From Natrinema soli (GTDB taxonomy: Archaea; Halobacteriota; Halobacteria; Halobacteriales; Natrialbaceae): a stretch of DNA of 11,455 bases. The position numbers and the translations under genes were made by a program. The DNA is taken from contig NZ_JAQIVI010000291.1 in NCBI RefSeq assembly GCF_028618695.1, positions 1 through 11,455 on the forward strand, in the 5' to 3' direction. This document shows, piece by piece, positions 1 to 6,482 of the stretch. The notes under the pieces are model-generated. The model worked only from the letters and a program-made list of their open reading frames with translations. It made no database searches and was not told where the DNA came from. Every line of letters starts with the position of its first letter. The first letter of the stretch is position 1.

Positions 1-133
1 CGGCGCGGACGGTGCGCGCCCGGCCCTCGACGACCGGTTCGCCCCAGCCGACCGTCCCGTCGCTGGTCGTCACCTTGAGGAACAGCCACCGCGGCGGGAC
101 CTCGTAGAGTTCGTAGTCAGTGATCTCGCTCAT
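1..133 (-). CDS. Sugar-acid dehydratase, galactonate dehydratase-like (5' end only)
   Basis: Only the first 44 codons are present; the gene continues beyond the left edge. The N-terminus begins [20 protein letters not shown] and goes on with the stretch [14 protein letters not shown]. These match the capping-domain start of the mandelate racemase/muconate-lactonizing (enolase superfamily) dehydratases, most closely E. coli-type D-galactonate dehydratase (DgoD). Family members dehydrate sugar acids to 2-keto-3-deoxy acids with Mg2+. In haloarchaea the same family covers gluconate, galactonate and xylonate dehydratases, so the substrate cannot be fixed from this end alone. The metal ligands and catalytic Lys/His lie outside the window. 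The start ATG is preceded on the minus strand by a G-run (GGGGGGACCG), a weak ribosome-binding candidate. No TATA lies at the leaderless distance, so a 5' leader is likely. Confidence 0.75.
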   Translation of the reverse strand, partial: MSEITDYELYEVPPRWLFLKVTTSDGTVGWGEPVVEGRARTVRA

Positions 134-230
134 CGGTCCCCCCGCGAGTCACGAGATGGGTCGATCGATCGGTCCGTCTCGGGCGTTCTCCCGACGGCAA
201 TCGCGCTCCTCGACGGAGCACACGCAAAAG

Positions 231-269
231 CGGTCATACGGATGCTGTCGGACGACGCGGTCATAAGCG
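231..269 (-). promoter_or_regulatory. Possible promoter/operator of the dehydratase gene
   Basis: Two copies of TATGACC lie on the minus strand, at 232-238 and 259-265, exactly 27 bp apart, in the contexts CGTATGACCG and CTTATGACCG. Either could act as a TATA-like element for the leftward dehydratase gene, giving a leader of roughly 75-105 nt. Equally they could be a repeated regulator site. A third copy on the plus strand, 380-386, sits at the promoter distance of egsA. The repetition is visible; the function is inferred. Confidence 0.3.
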
Positions 270-370
270 CGTCGCTCGACCGGTCGGATTCCCGCCGCTC
301 GAGCGCGGCCGTCGAGGAACCGACGCGAATCGGATCGGACCGCTCGCGGCACGGCCGCGAACCGCTCGAG

Positions 371-386
371 GAAAAACCGTATGACC
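371..386 (+). promoter_or_regulatory. Putative egsA promoter (BRE + TATA-like)
   Basis: The A-rich GAAAAACC is followed by GTATGACC, centred about 27 bases before the egsA ATG at 408. That is the usual haloarchaeal TATA-to-start distance for a leaderless transcript. The TATA match is imperfect. Confidence 0.4.
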
Positions 387-407
387 CCCGCGTGAGTCAG
401 GGAACCT

Positions 408-1469
408 ATGTTCGAAAAGTCGACGTGGATCCGCCTGCCGCGAAACGTCGTCGTCGGCCACGGCGTCCGCGACGAGGTCCTCGACGTGATCGACGACCTC
501 CACTTGCAGGGGCGGCCGCTGTTCGTCACGAGTCCGACGCCTCGCGAAGTCGCCGCGGATCCCATCGCGGCCGACTTCGAGGCCGCCGGGATCGAGCCCG
601 CGATCGTCACGATAGAGAAAGCGACCTTCGAGGCCGTCGAGCAGGTGATCGAGGTCGCCGAGGCCGAGGACGTCTCCTATCTGGTCGGCATCGGCGGCGG
701 GAAGGCCATCGACATCGCGAAGCTGGCCAGCCACCACCTCGAGATGGGGTTCCTCTCGGTACCGACGGCGGCCAGCCACGACGGGATCGTCAGCAATCGC
801 GGCTCCGTGCCGGACGGTGATTCCCGCCACAGCGTCGCCGCGGAGCCGCCGCTCGCGGTCGTCGCCGACACCGGCATCCTCGCCGAGGCGCCGTGGGAGC
901 TGACGACCGCCGGCTGTGCCGACATCATTTCCAACTACACCGCGGTAATGGACTGGCGGCTCGCCCAGCGGCTCAAAGACGTCGAGTACTCCGAGTACGC
1001 CGCCGCGCTCTCGGAGATGACCGCCGAAATCCTCGTCGACAACGCCGATCTCATCCGGCCGGGGCTCGAGGAGTCCGCCTGGATCGTCACCAAGGCGCTC
1101 ATGTCCTCGGGCGTCGCGATGAGCATCGCCGGCTCCTCGCGGCCGGCCAGCGGCGCGGAGCACCTCTTTTCGCACCAGCTCGACCGGCTGGCTCCCGAGG
1201 CGGCCCTCCACGGCCACCAGGTCGGCGTCGGCTCGATCTTGACCGCCTACCTTCACCAGGGAGAGGACGGCATCTGGTGGGACATTCGCGACGCGCTCTC
1301 GAGCATCGACGCGCCGACGACCGCCGACGACCTCGGGATCGACGACGAGACCGTTATCGAGGCGTTGACGACCTGCCACGAGATCCGGGACCGCTACACG
1401 ATCCTCGGCGACGGGATGAACGAGCGGGCCGCTCGAGACGTGGCGACGAAAACGGGCGTTATCGAGTGA
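408..1469 (+). CDS. egsA: sn-glycerol-1-phosphate dehydrogenase [NAD(P)+]
   Basis: This 353-residue protein belongs to the G1P dehydrogenase branch of the iron/zinc alcohol dehydrogenase-like superfamily, at the normal length for archaeal EgsA. It reduces dihydroxyacetone phosphate to sn-glycerol-1-phosphate, the backbone of archaeal ether lipids, in the cytoplasm. The dinucleotide-binding loop GIGGGK is at residues 94-99, and the family motif ASHDG is at 122-126. Likely Zn2+ ligands, by analogy with glycerol dehydrogenase, are Asp172 (GCADIISN), His252 (SGAEHLFSH) and His268 (LHGHQVGVG). The start is the ATG at 408: the N-terminus MFEKSTWIRLPRNVVVGHG fits the family and a TATA-like element sits 27 bases upstream. 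The gene stands alone and converges with the ABC permease gene, with a hairpin between them. It is complete, with no missing residue noticed. Confidence 0.95.
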   Translation: MFEKSTWIRLPRNVVVGHGVRDEVLDVIDDLHLQGRPLFVTSPTPREVAADPIAADFEAAGIEPAIVTIEKATFEAVEQVIEVAEAEDVSYLVGIGGGKAIDIAKLASHHLEMGFLSVPTAASHDGIVSNRGSVPDGDSRHSVAAEPPLAVVADTGILAEAPWELTTAGCADIISNYTAVMDWRLAQRLKDVEYSEYAAALSEMTAEILVDNADLIRPGLEESAWIVTKALMSSGVAMSIAGSSRPASGAEHLFSHQLDRLAPEAALHGHQVGVGSILTAYLHQGEDGIWWDIRDALSSIDAPTTADDLGIDDETVIEALTTCHEIRDRYTILGDGMNERAARDVATKTGVIE

Positions 1470-1491
1470 GACGGATCGCTGTAACGATTCA

Positions 1492-1527
1492 CCGGCGCAC
1501 CCGCCCGGGGTTTCTGGGATGCGCCGG
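1492..1527. terminator. Hairpin between convergent genes
   Basis: The arms CCGGCGCA (1492-1499) and TGCGCCGG (1520-1527) form a perfect 8-bp stem around a 20-nt loop that itself contains CCCGGG. The hairpin lies between the egsA stop (1469) and the converging permease stop (1568), where it could help end or stabilise both transcripts. No T-tract follows on either strand, so terminator function is only a guess. Confidence 0.35.
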
Positions 1528-1567
1528 AAATGACGTATAGCAGCTTGTATGCGTCTCGACCGAACCC

Positions 1568-2389
1568 TCAGCTCAGATCGGCGCGCTCGAACTGCCAGAT
1601 CCCCAGCGCCAGCGGGACGACGAGCCAGGCGAGCATGACGATGACCATTACTTCGCCCTGAAGGTACCACGGGAGGTCCGGCGGAATGGTGTTGAACCCC
1701 TCGGGGAACGCCAGCCCGGTGGAGTTGACGTACGCCGCCGTCGGGCTGACCAGCGACTGGACGAACGCGATCTGGTTCATCGAAACCTCGAGGCCCGCGA
1801 GGTCGTTGAGCACGTAGTCGATAGCGAGCTGGAGCGGACCGAACACGTTCAACACGCTCGTGATGAAGAAGAAGGCGATGGAACCGCCCATCGCACGGGA
1901 TCGAGAGGCGGTCGCGGCGGAGATCGCGATCGCGACGGCGACGTAGGTCAGCGCGTACAGGACCGTCAGCGCCGCCATGATACCGAACGTGTCCATCTCG
2001 GGCGAGGGGTACCACACCAGCGTGAGGGCCCCGCCTACCAGAAACGCGACGACGATCGACACGCTGACGATGGCCGTCCGGGTGGCGAACTTCCCGAGAA
2101 CGACGTCGCGACGACTGTTCGGGATCGAGAGGAGATACTTGATGCCGCCGGATTCGCGTTCGCCGGCGATCGCGAGATACGCCGTCACGAGCGCGATCAG
2201 CGGGATGAACATCGCGCCCACGGCAGTCAAATTCCAGAGCGCGTTCAGGATGGTCGGGTCCGGCCGCCCGTTCTGTCCGAAGTACACCAGTAACACCATA
2301 AACAGGGTGTAGAACGCGCCGACGAACCAGACGATCTTGGCCCGGCGGACGTCGAGGAAGTCCTTCCTCGCGACGTCTACCGTACTCAT
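1568..2389 (-). CDS. ABC-2 type transporter permease
   Basis: This 273-residue integral membrane protein resembles the single-chain ABC-2 permeases (NatB/NosY-like). The start is MSTVDVARKDFLDVRRAK, an N-terminal cytoplasmic amphipathic stretch typical of the family. About six hydrophobic segments are seen, near residues 18-37, 53-73, 103-126, 136-158, 169-190 and 246-266. The cytoplasmic loop after the second segment carries the hallmark GERESGGIKYLLSIPNSRRD (77-96) followed by VVLGKF, the coupling region that contacts the ATPase. A long, polar, probably external loop (about 191-245) precedes the last helix. The ATG overlaps the stop of the upstream ATPase gene as ATGA, so the two are translationally coupled and probably form one 2+2 exporter. 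The substrate is not evident. It is complete and ends 98 bp from the convergent egsA. Confidence 0.9.
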   Translation of the reverse strand: MSTVDVARKDFLDVRRAKIVWFVGAFYTLFMVLLVYFGQNGRPDPTILNALWNLTAVGAMFIPLIALVTAYLAIAGERESGGIKYLLSIPNSRRDVVLGKFATRTAIVSVSIVVAFLVGGALTLVWYPSPEMDTFGIMAALTVLYALTYVAVAIAISAATASRSRAMGGSIAFFFITSVLNVFGPLQLAIDYVLNDLAGLEVSMNQIAFVQSLVSPTAAYVNSTGLAFPEGFNTIPPDLPWYLQGEVMVIVMLAWLVVPLALGIWQFERADLS

Positions 2390-3327
2390 GCTGAGGCCTC
2401 CGGCGTCGCGGCCCCCTCGTCACGCTCGCCGTTCGTGTACGTGTTGAACAGTTGCTCGAGCGAGACGTCTTCGGAGACGATATCTCGGACGGTCGTCGCC
2501 TCGGCGACGTGTCGGACGACGTCGACCTTGACCGAGGGATCGGCGCAGGTCGCCGTGATCGTGGCGTCCTCGACGGCGACCGAGCGGACGCCCGCGAGTT
2601 CGTCGAGGGCGAGGCTCTCGGGGACGTTCGCGACCTCGAGCGAGATCGGCGCGCCGAGATCCAGTTCGCCCTGCAGGTCGTCGAGGGTGCCGGTCGCGAC
2701 CAGCCGTCCCTCGTTCATGATGCCGATGCGGTCACAGACCGCTTCGACCTCGCCGAGGATGTGGCTGGAGAAGAAGACGGTGGTGCCGCGATCCGCCTCG
2801 TCGCTGATGATCTCGCGCATCTCCTGCATCCCCGCGGGGTCGAGCCCCGAGGAGGGTTCGTCGAGGAGCAGGAGGTCGGGGTCGCCGACCAGCGCCATGC
2901 CGAACCCCAGGCGCTGGGCCATCCCCTTCGAGTAATCGCCGGCGGGGCGGTCGCCATCCTCTCCGGAGAGACCGACCTTCTCGAGCAGTGCATCGGGATC
3001 GGCGTCCACGTCCTTCGTGTCGATGACCCACTCGAGGTGTTCGCGCGCGGTGAGCCGGTCGTAGACGCTCGCCCCTTCCGGAAGCACGCCGATTCGGTGG
3101 CGGATCTCGTCGGTGTCGGCCTGCGCGTCGAAACCGAGCACCGCCGCGCTCCCCTCGGTCGGCCGGACGAAGTCGAGTAACATGTTGATCGTCGTCGACT
3201 TCCCGGCACCGTTCGGGCCGAGGAAGCCGAACACTTCACCCTCCTCGATGGTGAGGTCGAGGTCGTCGACTGCGAGGACCGACTTCCCGTATCGCTTGGT
3301 GAGGGCAGTCGTCTGAATGGCGGCCAT
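2386..3327 (-). CDS. ABC transporter ATP-binding protein (ABC-2 export type)
   Basis: This 313-residue nucleotide-binding subunit powers the permease encoded just downstream. Walker A GPNGAGKS is at residues 37-44 and the Q-loop region VLPEGASVYDRL at 81-92, with the LPE form usual in this exporter subfamily. The signature YSKGMAQR is at 132-139, Walker B LLLLDEP at 152-158, the D-loop SGLD at 160-163 and the switch His at 189 (SSHILGEVE). Residues from about 220 form an acidic C-terminal domain typical of NatA/CcmA-like exporter ATPases. All catalytic motifs are intact. It is the first gene of a two-gene operon: its TGA shares four bases with the permease ATG. The ATG at 3327 is favoured because a TATA box lies about 28 bases upstream, giving a leaderless message. 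Family assignment is firm; the transported substrate is unknown. Confidence 0.95.
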   Translation of the reverse strand: MAAIQTTALTKRYGKSVLAVDDLDLTIEEGEVFGFLGPNGAGKSTTINMLLDFVRPTEGSAAVLGFDAQADTDEIRHRIGVLPEGASVYDRLTAREHLEWVIDTKDVDADPDALLEKVGLSGEDGDRPAGDYSKGMAQRLGFGMALVGDPDLLLLDEPSSGLDPAGMQEMREIISDEADRGTTVFFSSHILGEVEAVCDRIGIMNEGRLVATGTLDDLQGELDLGAPISLEVANVPESLALDELAGVRSVAVEDATITATCADPSVKVDVVRHVAEATTVRDIVSEDVSLEQLFNTYTNGERDEGAATPEASA

Positions 3328-3349
3328 AACGGGAACTCCACGGCCCCCT

Positions 3350-3366
3350 CATGTATAACTTTTGTA
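3350..3366 (-). promoter_or_regulatory. Promoter of the ABC exporter operon
   Basis: On the minus strand ACAAA (BRE-like) is followed by AGTTATAC (TATA-like, plus-strand 3353-3360), centred about 28 bases before the ATG at 3327. This is an AT-rich island in GC-rich surroundings and fits a leaderless haloarchaeal promoter well. Confidence 0.65.
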
Positions 3367-3371
3367 GTTAT
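3355..3371. promoter_or_regulatory. Inverted repeat over the ABC promoter (operator candidate)
   Basis: ATAACT (3355-3360) and AGTTAT (3366-3371) form a perfect 6-bp inverted repeat with a 5-bp spacer (TTTGT). The centre-to-centre spacing of about 11 bp is one helical turn, as expected for a dimeric helix-turn-helix regulator. It overlaps the TATA/BRE of the exporter operon, so a bound protein would probably repress by blocking TBP/TFB. No regulator gene lies adjacent. Confidence 0.45.
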
Positions 3372-3384
3372 TTCGCTGACTTAT

Positions 3385-3404
3385 CTGAGCGAGCGAGCGC
3401 TCAG
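3385..3404 (-). terminator. Hairpin spanning the peptidase stop codon
   Basis: CTGAGCG (3385-3391) and CGCTCAG (3398-3404) form a 7-bp stem with a 6-nt loop. One arm contains the stop codon of the peptidase gene (3401-3403). On the minus strand the sequence after the hairpin is AT-rich but is not a T-run, so this is at best a weak terminator or a 3'-end stabiliser. Confidence 0.25.
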
Positions 3405-5344
3405 ACGTGTTGGTCAAGGAAATCTGCTATTTCGGAGTAGGCCTCGATGCGGTTCTCGAGCTTCGAGAAGCCGTGCCCCTCGTCCTCGAAGATCAGTTTT
3501 CGGACCGGCACGCCCTGTTCGGCCGCTTGCTCGGCGATCTGTTCGGCCTCCCCGACCGGCACGCGAGGATCGTTCTCGCCGTGGAGGACGAACAGCGGGG
3601 CCTCGATCTGTTCGACGTTGTTGATCGGGGAGATCTCCTCGAGGAACTCGCGATCATCGGCAAGCGAGCCGTACTCGGCCTCGCGGAGTTCGCGCCGCCA
3701 GTCGCCGGTGTTCTCGAGGAACGTGACAAAGTTGGCGATGCCGACGATGTCGACGCCCGCGGCCCAGAGATCGGGGTACTCGGTCAGCGCGGCCAGCACC
3801 ATGAACCCGCCGTAGGAGCCGCCCTTGGCGGCGATCCGGTCGGGATCGATCGCGGGGTGGTCCCGCAGCCACTCGACGCAGGCTTCGATGTCTGCGACCG
3901 AGTCCATCCGCTTTTCCACGTCGTCGAGGGCGGCGTACTCGGCACCGTACCCCGACGACCCTCGAACGTTCGGCTCGAAGTAGGCGTAGCCCCGGTCGAG
4001 GAAGTACTGCTTGACGCTCGAGAAGGAGGGGCGGCGCTGGCTCTCTGGGCCGCCGTGGATGTCGACGATGACCGGGACGCCAGCGCCGTCGTCCCTGTCG
4101 GCTCCGTCGCGGTCGTCGGGGAGCGTCAGGAAGCCCGGTACCTCGAGTCCAGCGTGGGACTCCTCCGGAGTCTCACTGGCTGACGGGCGCTGCCCGTCAA
4201 CGCCGAAGCTCTCGACCCTGACCAGATCGGAGTCGCGAAACGATTCTGGTGGGATACCTGCAGTCGGCGCGCTGGTCCATCGCTCGGTCTCGCCGGACTC
4301 GACGTCGACCACGAAGACGTTCGTGTTGACGGTATCGCCGGTCGTCGACAGCGCGAAGCGCTCCGCGTCGGGATCGAAGCTCACGCCGCCGGAGATGCCG
4401 CCCGGCAGGTCGGGTTCGGGGAAGGTCTCGAACGCGGTCGGCTCGTCGCCGTCGAACTCCCCGACCGTCAGGTCGGTGTAGCCCTCGACGTTTCGCGAGT
4501 AGACGAACCGGCCGGTCTCGTCGTCCAGCGCGATACCGCCGACGTTCCACCCGTCCCCGTCGGTGACTGTTTCGAGATCCTTCGTCTCGAGGTCGAGATA
4601 GGCCAGGTAGAGGGTGTCGGCCTCGCCCTCGTCGGTGACGAGGTAGATCCCGCCGCCCGCGTGCCCGCCGGCACGTTTCGAAGGTGCCCAGTTCGCGCTC
4701 TGATAGCGCACGTCGCCCTCGTGGGGCGTGAGGTGCTCGAGGGTCGGCTCGTCGGCTGTGAGATCGAGCACGTACAGGTCCTGATCGAAGTTCGAGTAGG
4801 CCTGCGAGACGAGCAGTCGCGAGTCGTCGGGGCTCCAGCCGGACAGCGAGAGCCAGCCGTCGCCTTCGTAGACGAGGGTCGCATCGTCTCCTCGCTCGTC
4901 GCGGTCCTGGACATAGACGTCGAAGACGGACTCGTCGCGGCGGTTCGAGGTGAACGCGAAGCGCTCGCCGTCGTGGCTCCAGCCGCCCCAGCGGTGTTTC
5001 GCGTCGGGCATGGCGGTGAGGTTCTCGATCTCGCCGGTCTCGGCCTCGAGCCGGAACAGCTGGGCGCGCTCGTTGCCGCCCTCGTCCATCCCGAAGATCA
5101 GCTCCGGCCGCTCGGGCGACCACGAGGCGAACGTCACCCGCTCGTCGTAGAACGTTCGCTGCTCCGGCCAAGATCGGGGCTCATCGAGTGTCCAGATCTG
5201 GGGCGTGCCGGTCGTGTTCATCAGGAAAGAGAGGCGGTCCCCGTCGGGACCGAACGACGCGCCGTAGGCGCTGCGGATGTTGAGATAGCGCTCGATATCG
5301 TAGCGTCCCATGGCAGGGCTGTACGGACTCGAGCGGGTAGTCAT
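3401..5344 (-). CDS. S9 family prolyl oligopeptidase / acylaminoacyl-peptidase-like serine peptidase
   Basis: A 647-residue protein with the two-domain layout of the S9 family. An N-terminal seven-bladed beta-propeller (about residues 25-370) shows repeated blades such as ASWSPERPELIFG, GGWSHDGERFAF, SGWSPDDSRLLVS and VSFDPDAERFAL. A C-terminal alpha/beta hydrolase domain follows (about 400-647). The triad is clear: Ser510 in GGSYGG (508-513), Asp592 in HGENDPRVP, and His624 in DEGHGF. HGGP (430-433) forms the oxyanion region. It should cleave short peptides, the propeller excluding large substrates; with no signal peptide it is probably cytoplasmic. The linker at 386-420 is acidic and low-complexity. 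The start is uncertain: ATG 5344, or ATG 5311 giving MGRYDIERY, where the conserved sequence seems to begin. It lies upstream of the ABC operon on the same strand but is separated by 73 bp and a distinct promoter. Confidence 0.92.
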   Translation of the reverse strand: MTTRSSPYSPAMGRYDIERYLNIRSAYGASFGPDGDRLSFLMNTTGTPQIWTLDEPRSWPEQRTFYDERVTFASWSPERPELIFGMDEGGNERAQLFRLEAETGEIENLTAMPDAKHRWGGWSHDGERFAFTSNRRDESVFDVYVQDRDERGDDATLVYEGDGWLSLSGWSPDDSRLLVSQAYSNFDQDLYVLDLTADEPTLEHLTPHEGDVRYQSANWAPSKRAGGHAGGGIYLVTDEGEADTLYLAYLDLETKDLETVTDGDGWNVGGIALDDETGRFVYSRNVEGYTDLTVGEFDGDEPTAFETFPEPDLPGGISGGVSFDPDAERFALSTTGDTVNTNVFVVDVESGETERWTSAPTAGIPPESFRDSDLVRVESFGVDGQRPSASETPEESHAGLEVPGFLTLPDDRDGADRDDGAGVPVIVDIHGGPESQRRPSFSSVKQYFLDRGYAYFEPNVRGSSGYGAEYAALDDVEKRMDSVADIEACVEWLRDHPAIDPDRIAAKGGSYGGFMVLAALTEYPDLWAAGVDIVGIANFVTFLENTGDWRRELREAEYGSLADDREFLEEISPINNVEQIEAPLFVLHGENDPRVPVGEAEQIAEQAAEQGVPVRKLIFEDEGHGFSKLENRIEAYSEIADFLDQHV

Positions 5345-5503
5345 TTCGGTCGGGACGGGTTCGATTCGGGGCGGACTCGAGGGAACGGGAACACCCCGGT
5401 AAGGGCCGGTTATCCGCTCTTGTCACCGACCGCGATGAGGCGGGCACTCGGGCGACGAGCGGTCGGTCGGCTGCCGTGGCCGCGGCTCGCTCCGCTGATG
5501 GCT

Positions 5504-5516
5504 GCGCTTAACAATA
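5504..5516 (+). promoter_or_regulatory. Putative promoter of the acidic membrane protein gene
   Basis: GCGCTTAACAATA is an AT-rich patch centred about 29-31 bases before the ATG at 5542, in an otherwise GC-rich 197-bp divergent region. It is consistent with a TATA element and a leaderless or near-leaderless start. Confidence 0.45.
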
Positions 5517-5541
5517 CCGTCTCCCGTGCCGAACACGGTCG

Positions 5542-6321
5542 ATGGCAGGTGAGACCGACTCGTCGTCGTTCGGGACCGTCCTCGTGACGACCGTGATCAT
5601 CCTCGCGGCGTTCGGGTTGACCGTCGCGGCCGTCGGTCCGGAGGTGTTCGTGGGTGAGGGAGGCGAAACGCCCGATGCCGACGGCGAAACGGAACCGCTG
5701 GGGGGACAGGATACCGAGAGCGACGAGACGGGAGCCGACGACTCCGGGGACGAGAGCGGAGATTCCGGGGATAGCGAATCGGAGAACGATTCGGCCGGTG
5801 ACAGCGGAACCGATGGCAGTGACGACGAGAGTGGCGGAGACGATGACGAGTCAGATGGGGACGACGAGACTGGTGGAGACGATACCGAGTCTAATGAGGG
5901 GAACGAAACGAGCGACACCGAAAGCGATGAGGACGACGGGACCGATAGTGGCGAGACTGAAGAAGACGGGGACGGGACTGAGGACGACGAGTCCGAAGGT
6001 GACGAAACCGAAGACGAAGCGCGGGAGGCCGAGGACGGTGACGACACGGACGAAGAGACCGTCGACGACCCGGAATCTGGAACGAGTGAGGACGGGAACG
6101 ACGACGAGACGGCGTCCGAGGACGGCGACGACGGTGGCAGTGACAGCGAATCGGACGCCGACGGTGACGGGGCCGACGACGGCACGAGCGACGGCGACAG
6201 TACGGACGGCGACAGCACGGACGACGAGTCGGACGACACCGACGGCGGCTTCTTCGAGGGAGTCGGATCGTTCTTCGAGGACCTTCTTCCCGGCGACGAG
6301 AGCGATGAGAGCGACGAGTGA
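5542..6321 (+). CDS. Membrane-anchored, highly acidic low-complexity protein
   Basis: I do not recognise a named family. The 259-residue protein has a short N-terminus, one hydrophobic helix (about residues 10-31, with VLVTTVIILAAFGLTVAAV), then about 190 residues (45-234) built almost only of Asp, Glu, Ser, Gly, Thr and Asn. It ends in a hydrophobic motif GGFFEGVGSFFEDLLPGD (235-252) followed by another acidic tail. There is no Lys, His or Cys, and a single Arg (161), which is extreme even for a haloarchaeon. The central part should be an unfolded, strongly negative, cation-binding chain tethered to the membrane; whether it faces the outside is not decidable from flanking charges. The reading frame is supported by the start-to-stop run, the transmembrane segment and the promoter. 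Two tandem copies of a 15-bp unit (DGDST) sit near the end. It is flanked by unrelated genes. Confidence 0.8.
   Translation: MAGETDSSSFGTVLVTTVIILAAFGLTVAAVGPEVFVGEGGETPDADGETEPLGGQDTESDETGADDSGDESGDSGDSESENDSAGDSGTDGSDDESGGDDDESDGDDETGGDDTESNEGNETSDTESDEDDGTDSGETEEDGDGTEDDESEGDETEDEAREAEDGDDTDEETVDDPESGTSEDGNDDETASEDGDDGGSDSESDADGDGADDGTSDGDSTDGDSTDDESDDTDGGFFEGVGSFFEDLLPGDESDESDE
6190..6219 (+). repeat. Two tandem copies of a 15-bp unit in the acidic gene
   Basis: GACGGCGACAGTACG (6190-6204) is followed directly by GACGGCGACAGCACG (6205-6219), differing at one base and encoding DGDST twice. This is a sign of slippage-driven length change in the low-complexity region. Confidence 0.7.
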
Positions 6322-6440
6322 CCGATCCGGTCCGGAATCCGTCTCAGCGCGGTCGAAAACGGTCACCGATCGTCGCCTGCCAGTCGGTTTCGAGCGGCGA
6401 TTTCGGACGAAAACCCCATCCTCGAGCCGACGAATCGGAC

Positions 6441-6458
6441 GAAAAAGTGACTTTATAG
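6441..6458 (+). promoter_or_regulatory. Promoter of the glycosyltransferase gene
   Basis: GAAAAAGTGA is followed by CTTTATAG (6451-6458), a good TATA box centred about 28 bases before the ATG at 6483. It implies a leaderless transcript. The rest of the 161-bp gap after the acidic gene shows nothing else notable. Confidence 0.75.
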
Positions 6459-6482
6459 CCCGGGGCTACGTGGCGGCCGAAT

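Noticed and set aside
261..2423. A 720-codon open frame on the minus strand across egsA and the permease gene
   Set aside because: It is antisense to egsA and in another frame of the permease. The translation is Arg-rich and low in recognisable motifs, the usual shadow of GC-rich coding DNA.
5508..6239. A Ser/Pro/Val-rich frame antisense to the acidic protein
   Set aside because: The composition is simply the complement of GAC/GAG/GGC-type codons. The plus strand has a promoter, a membrane anchor and a sensible acidic product.
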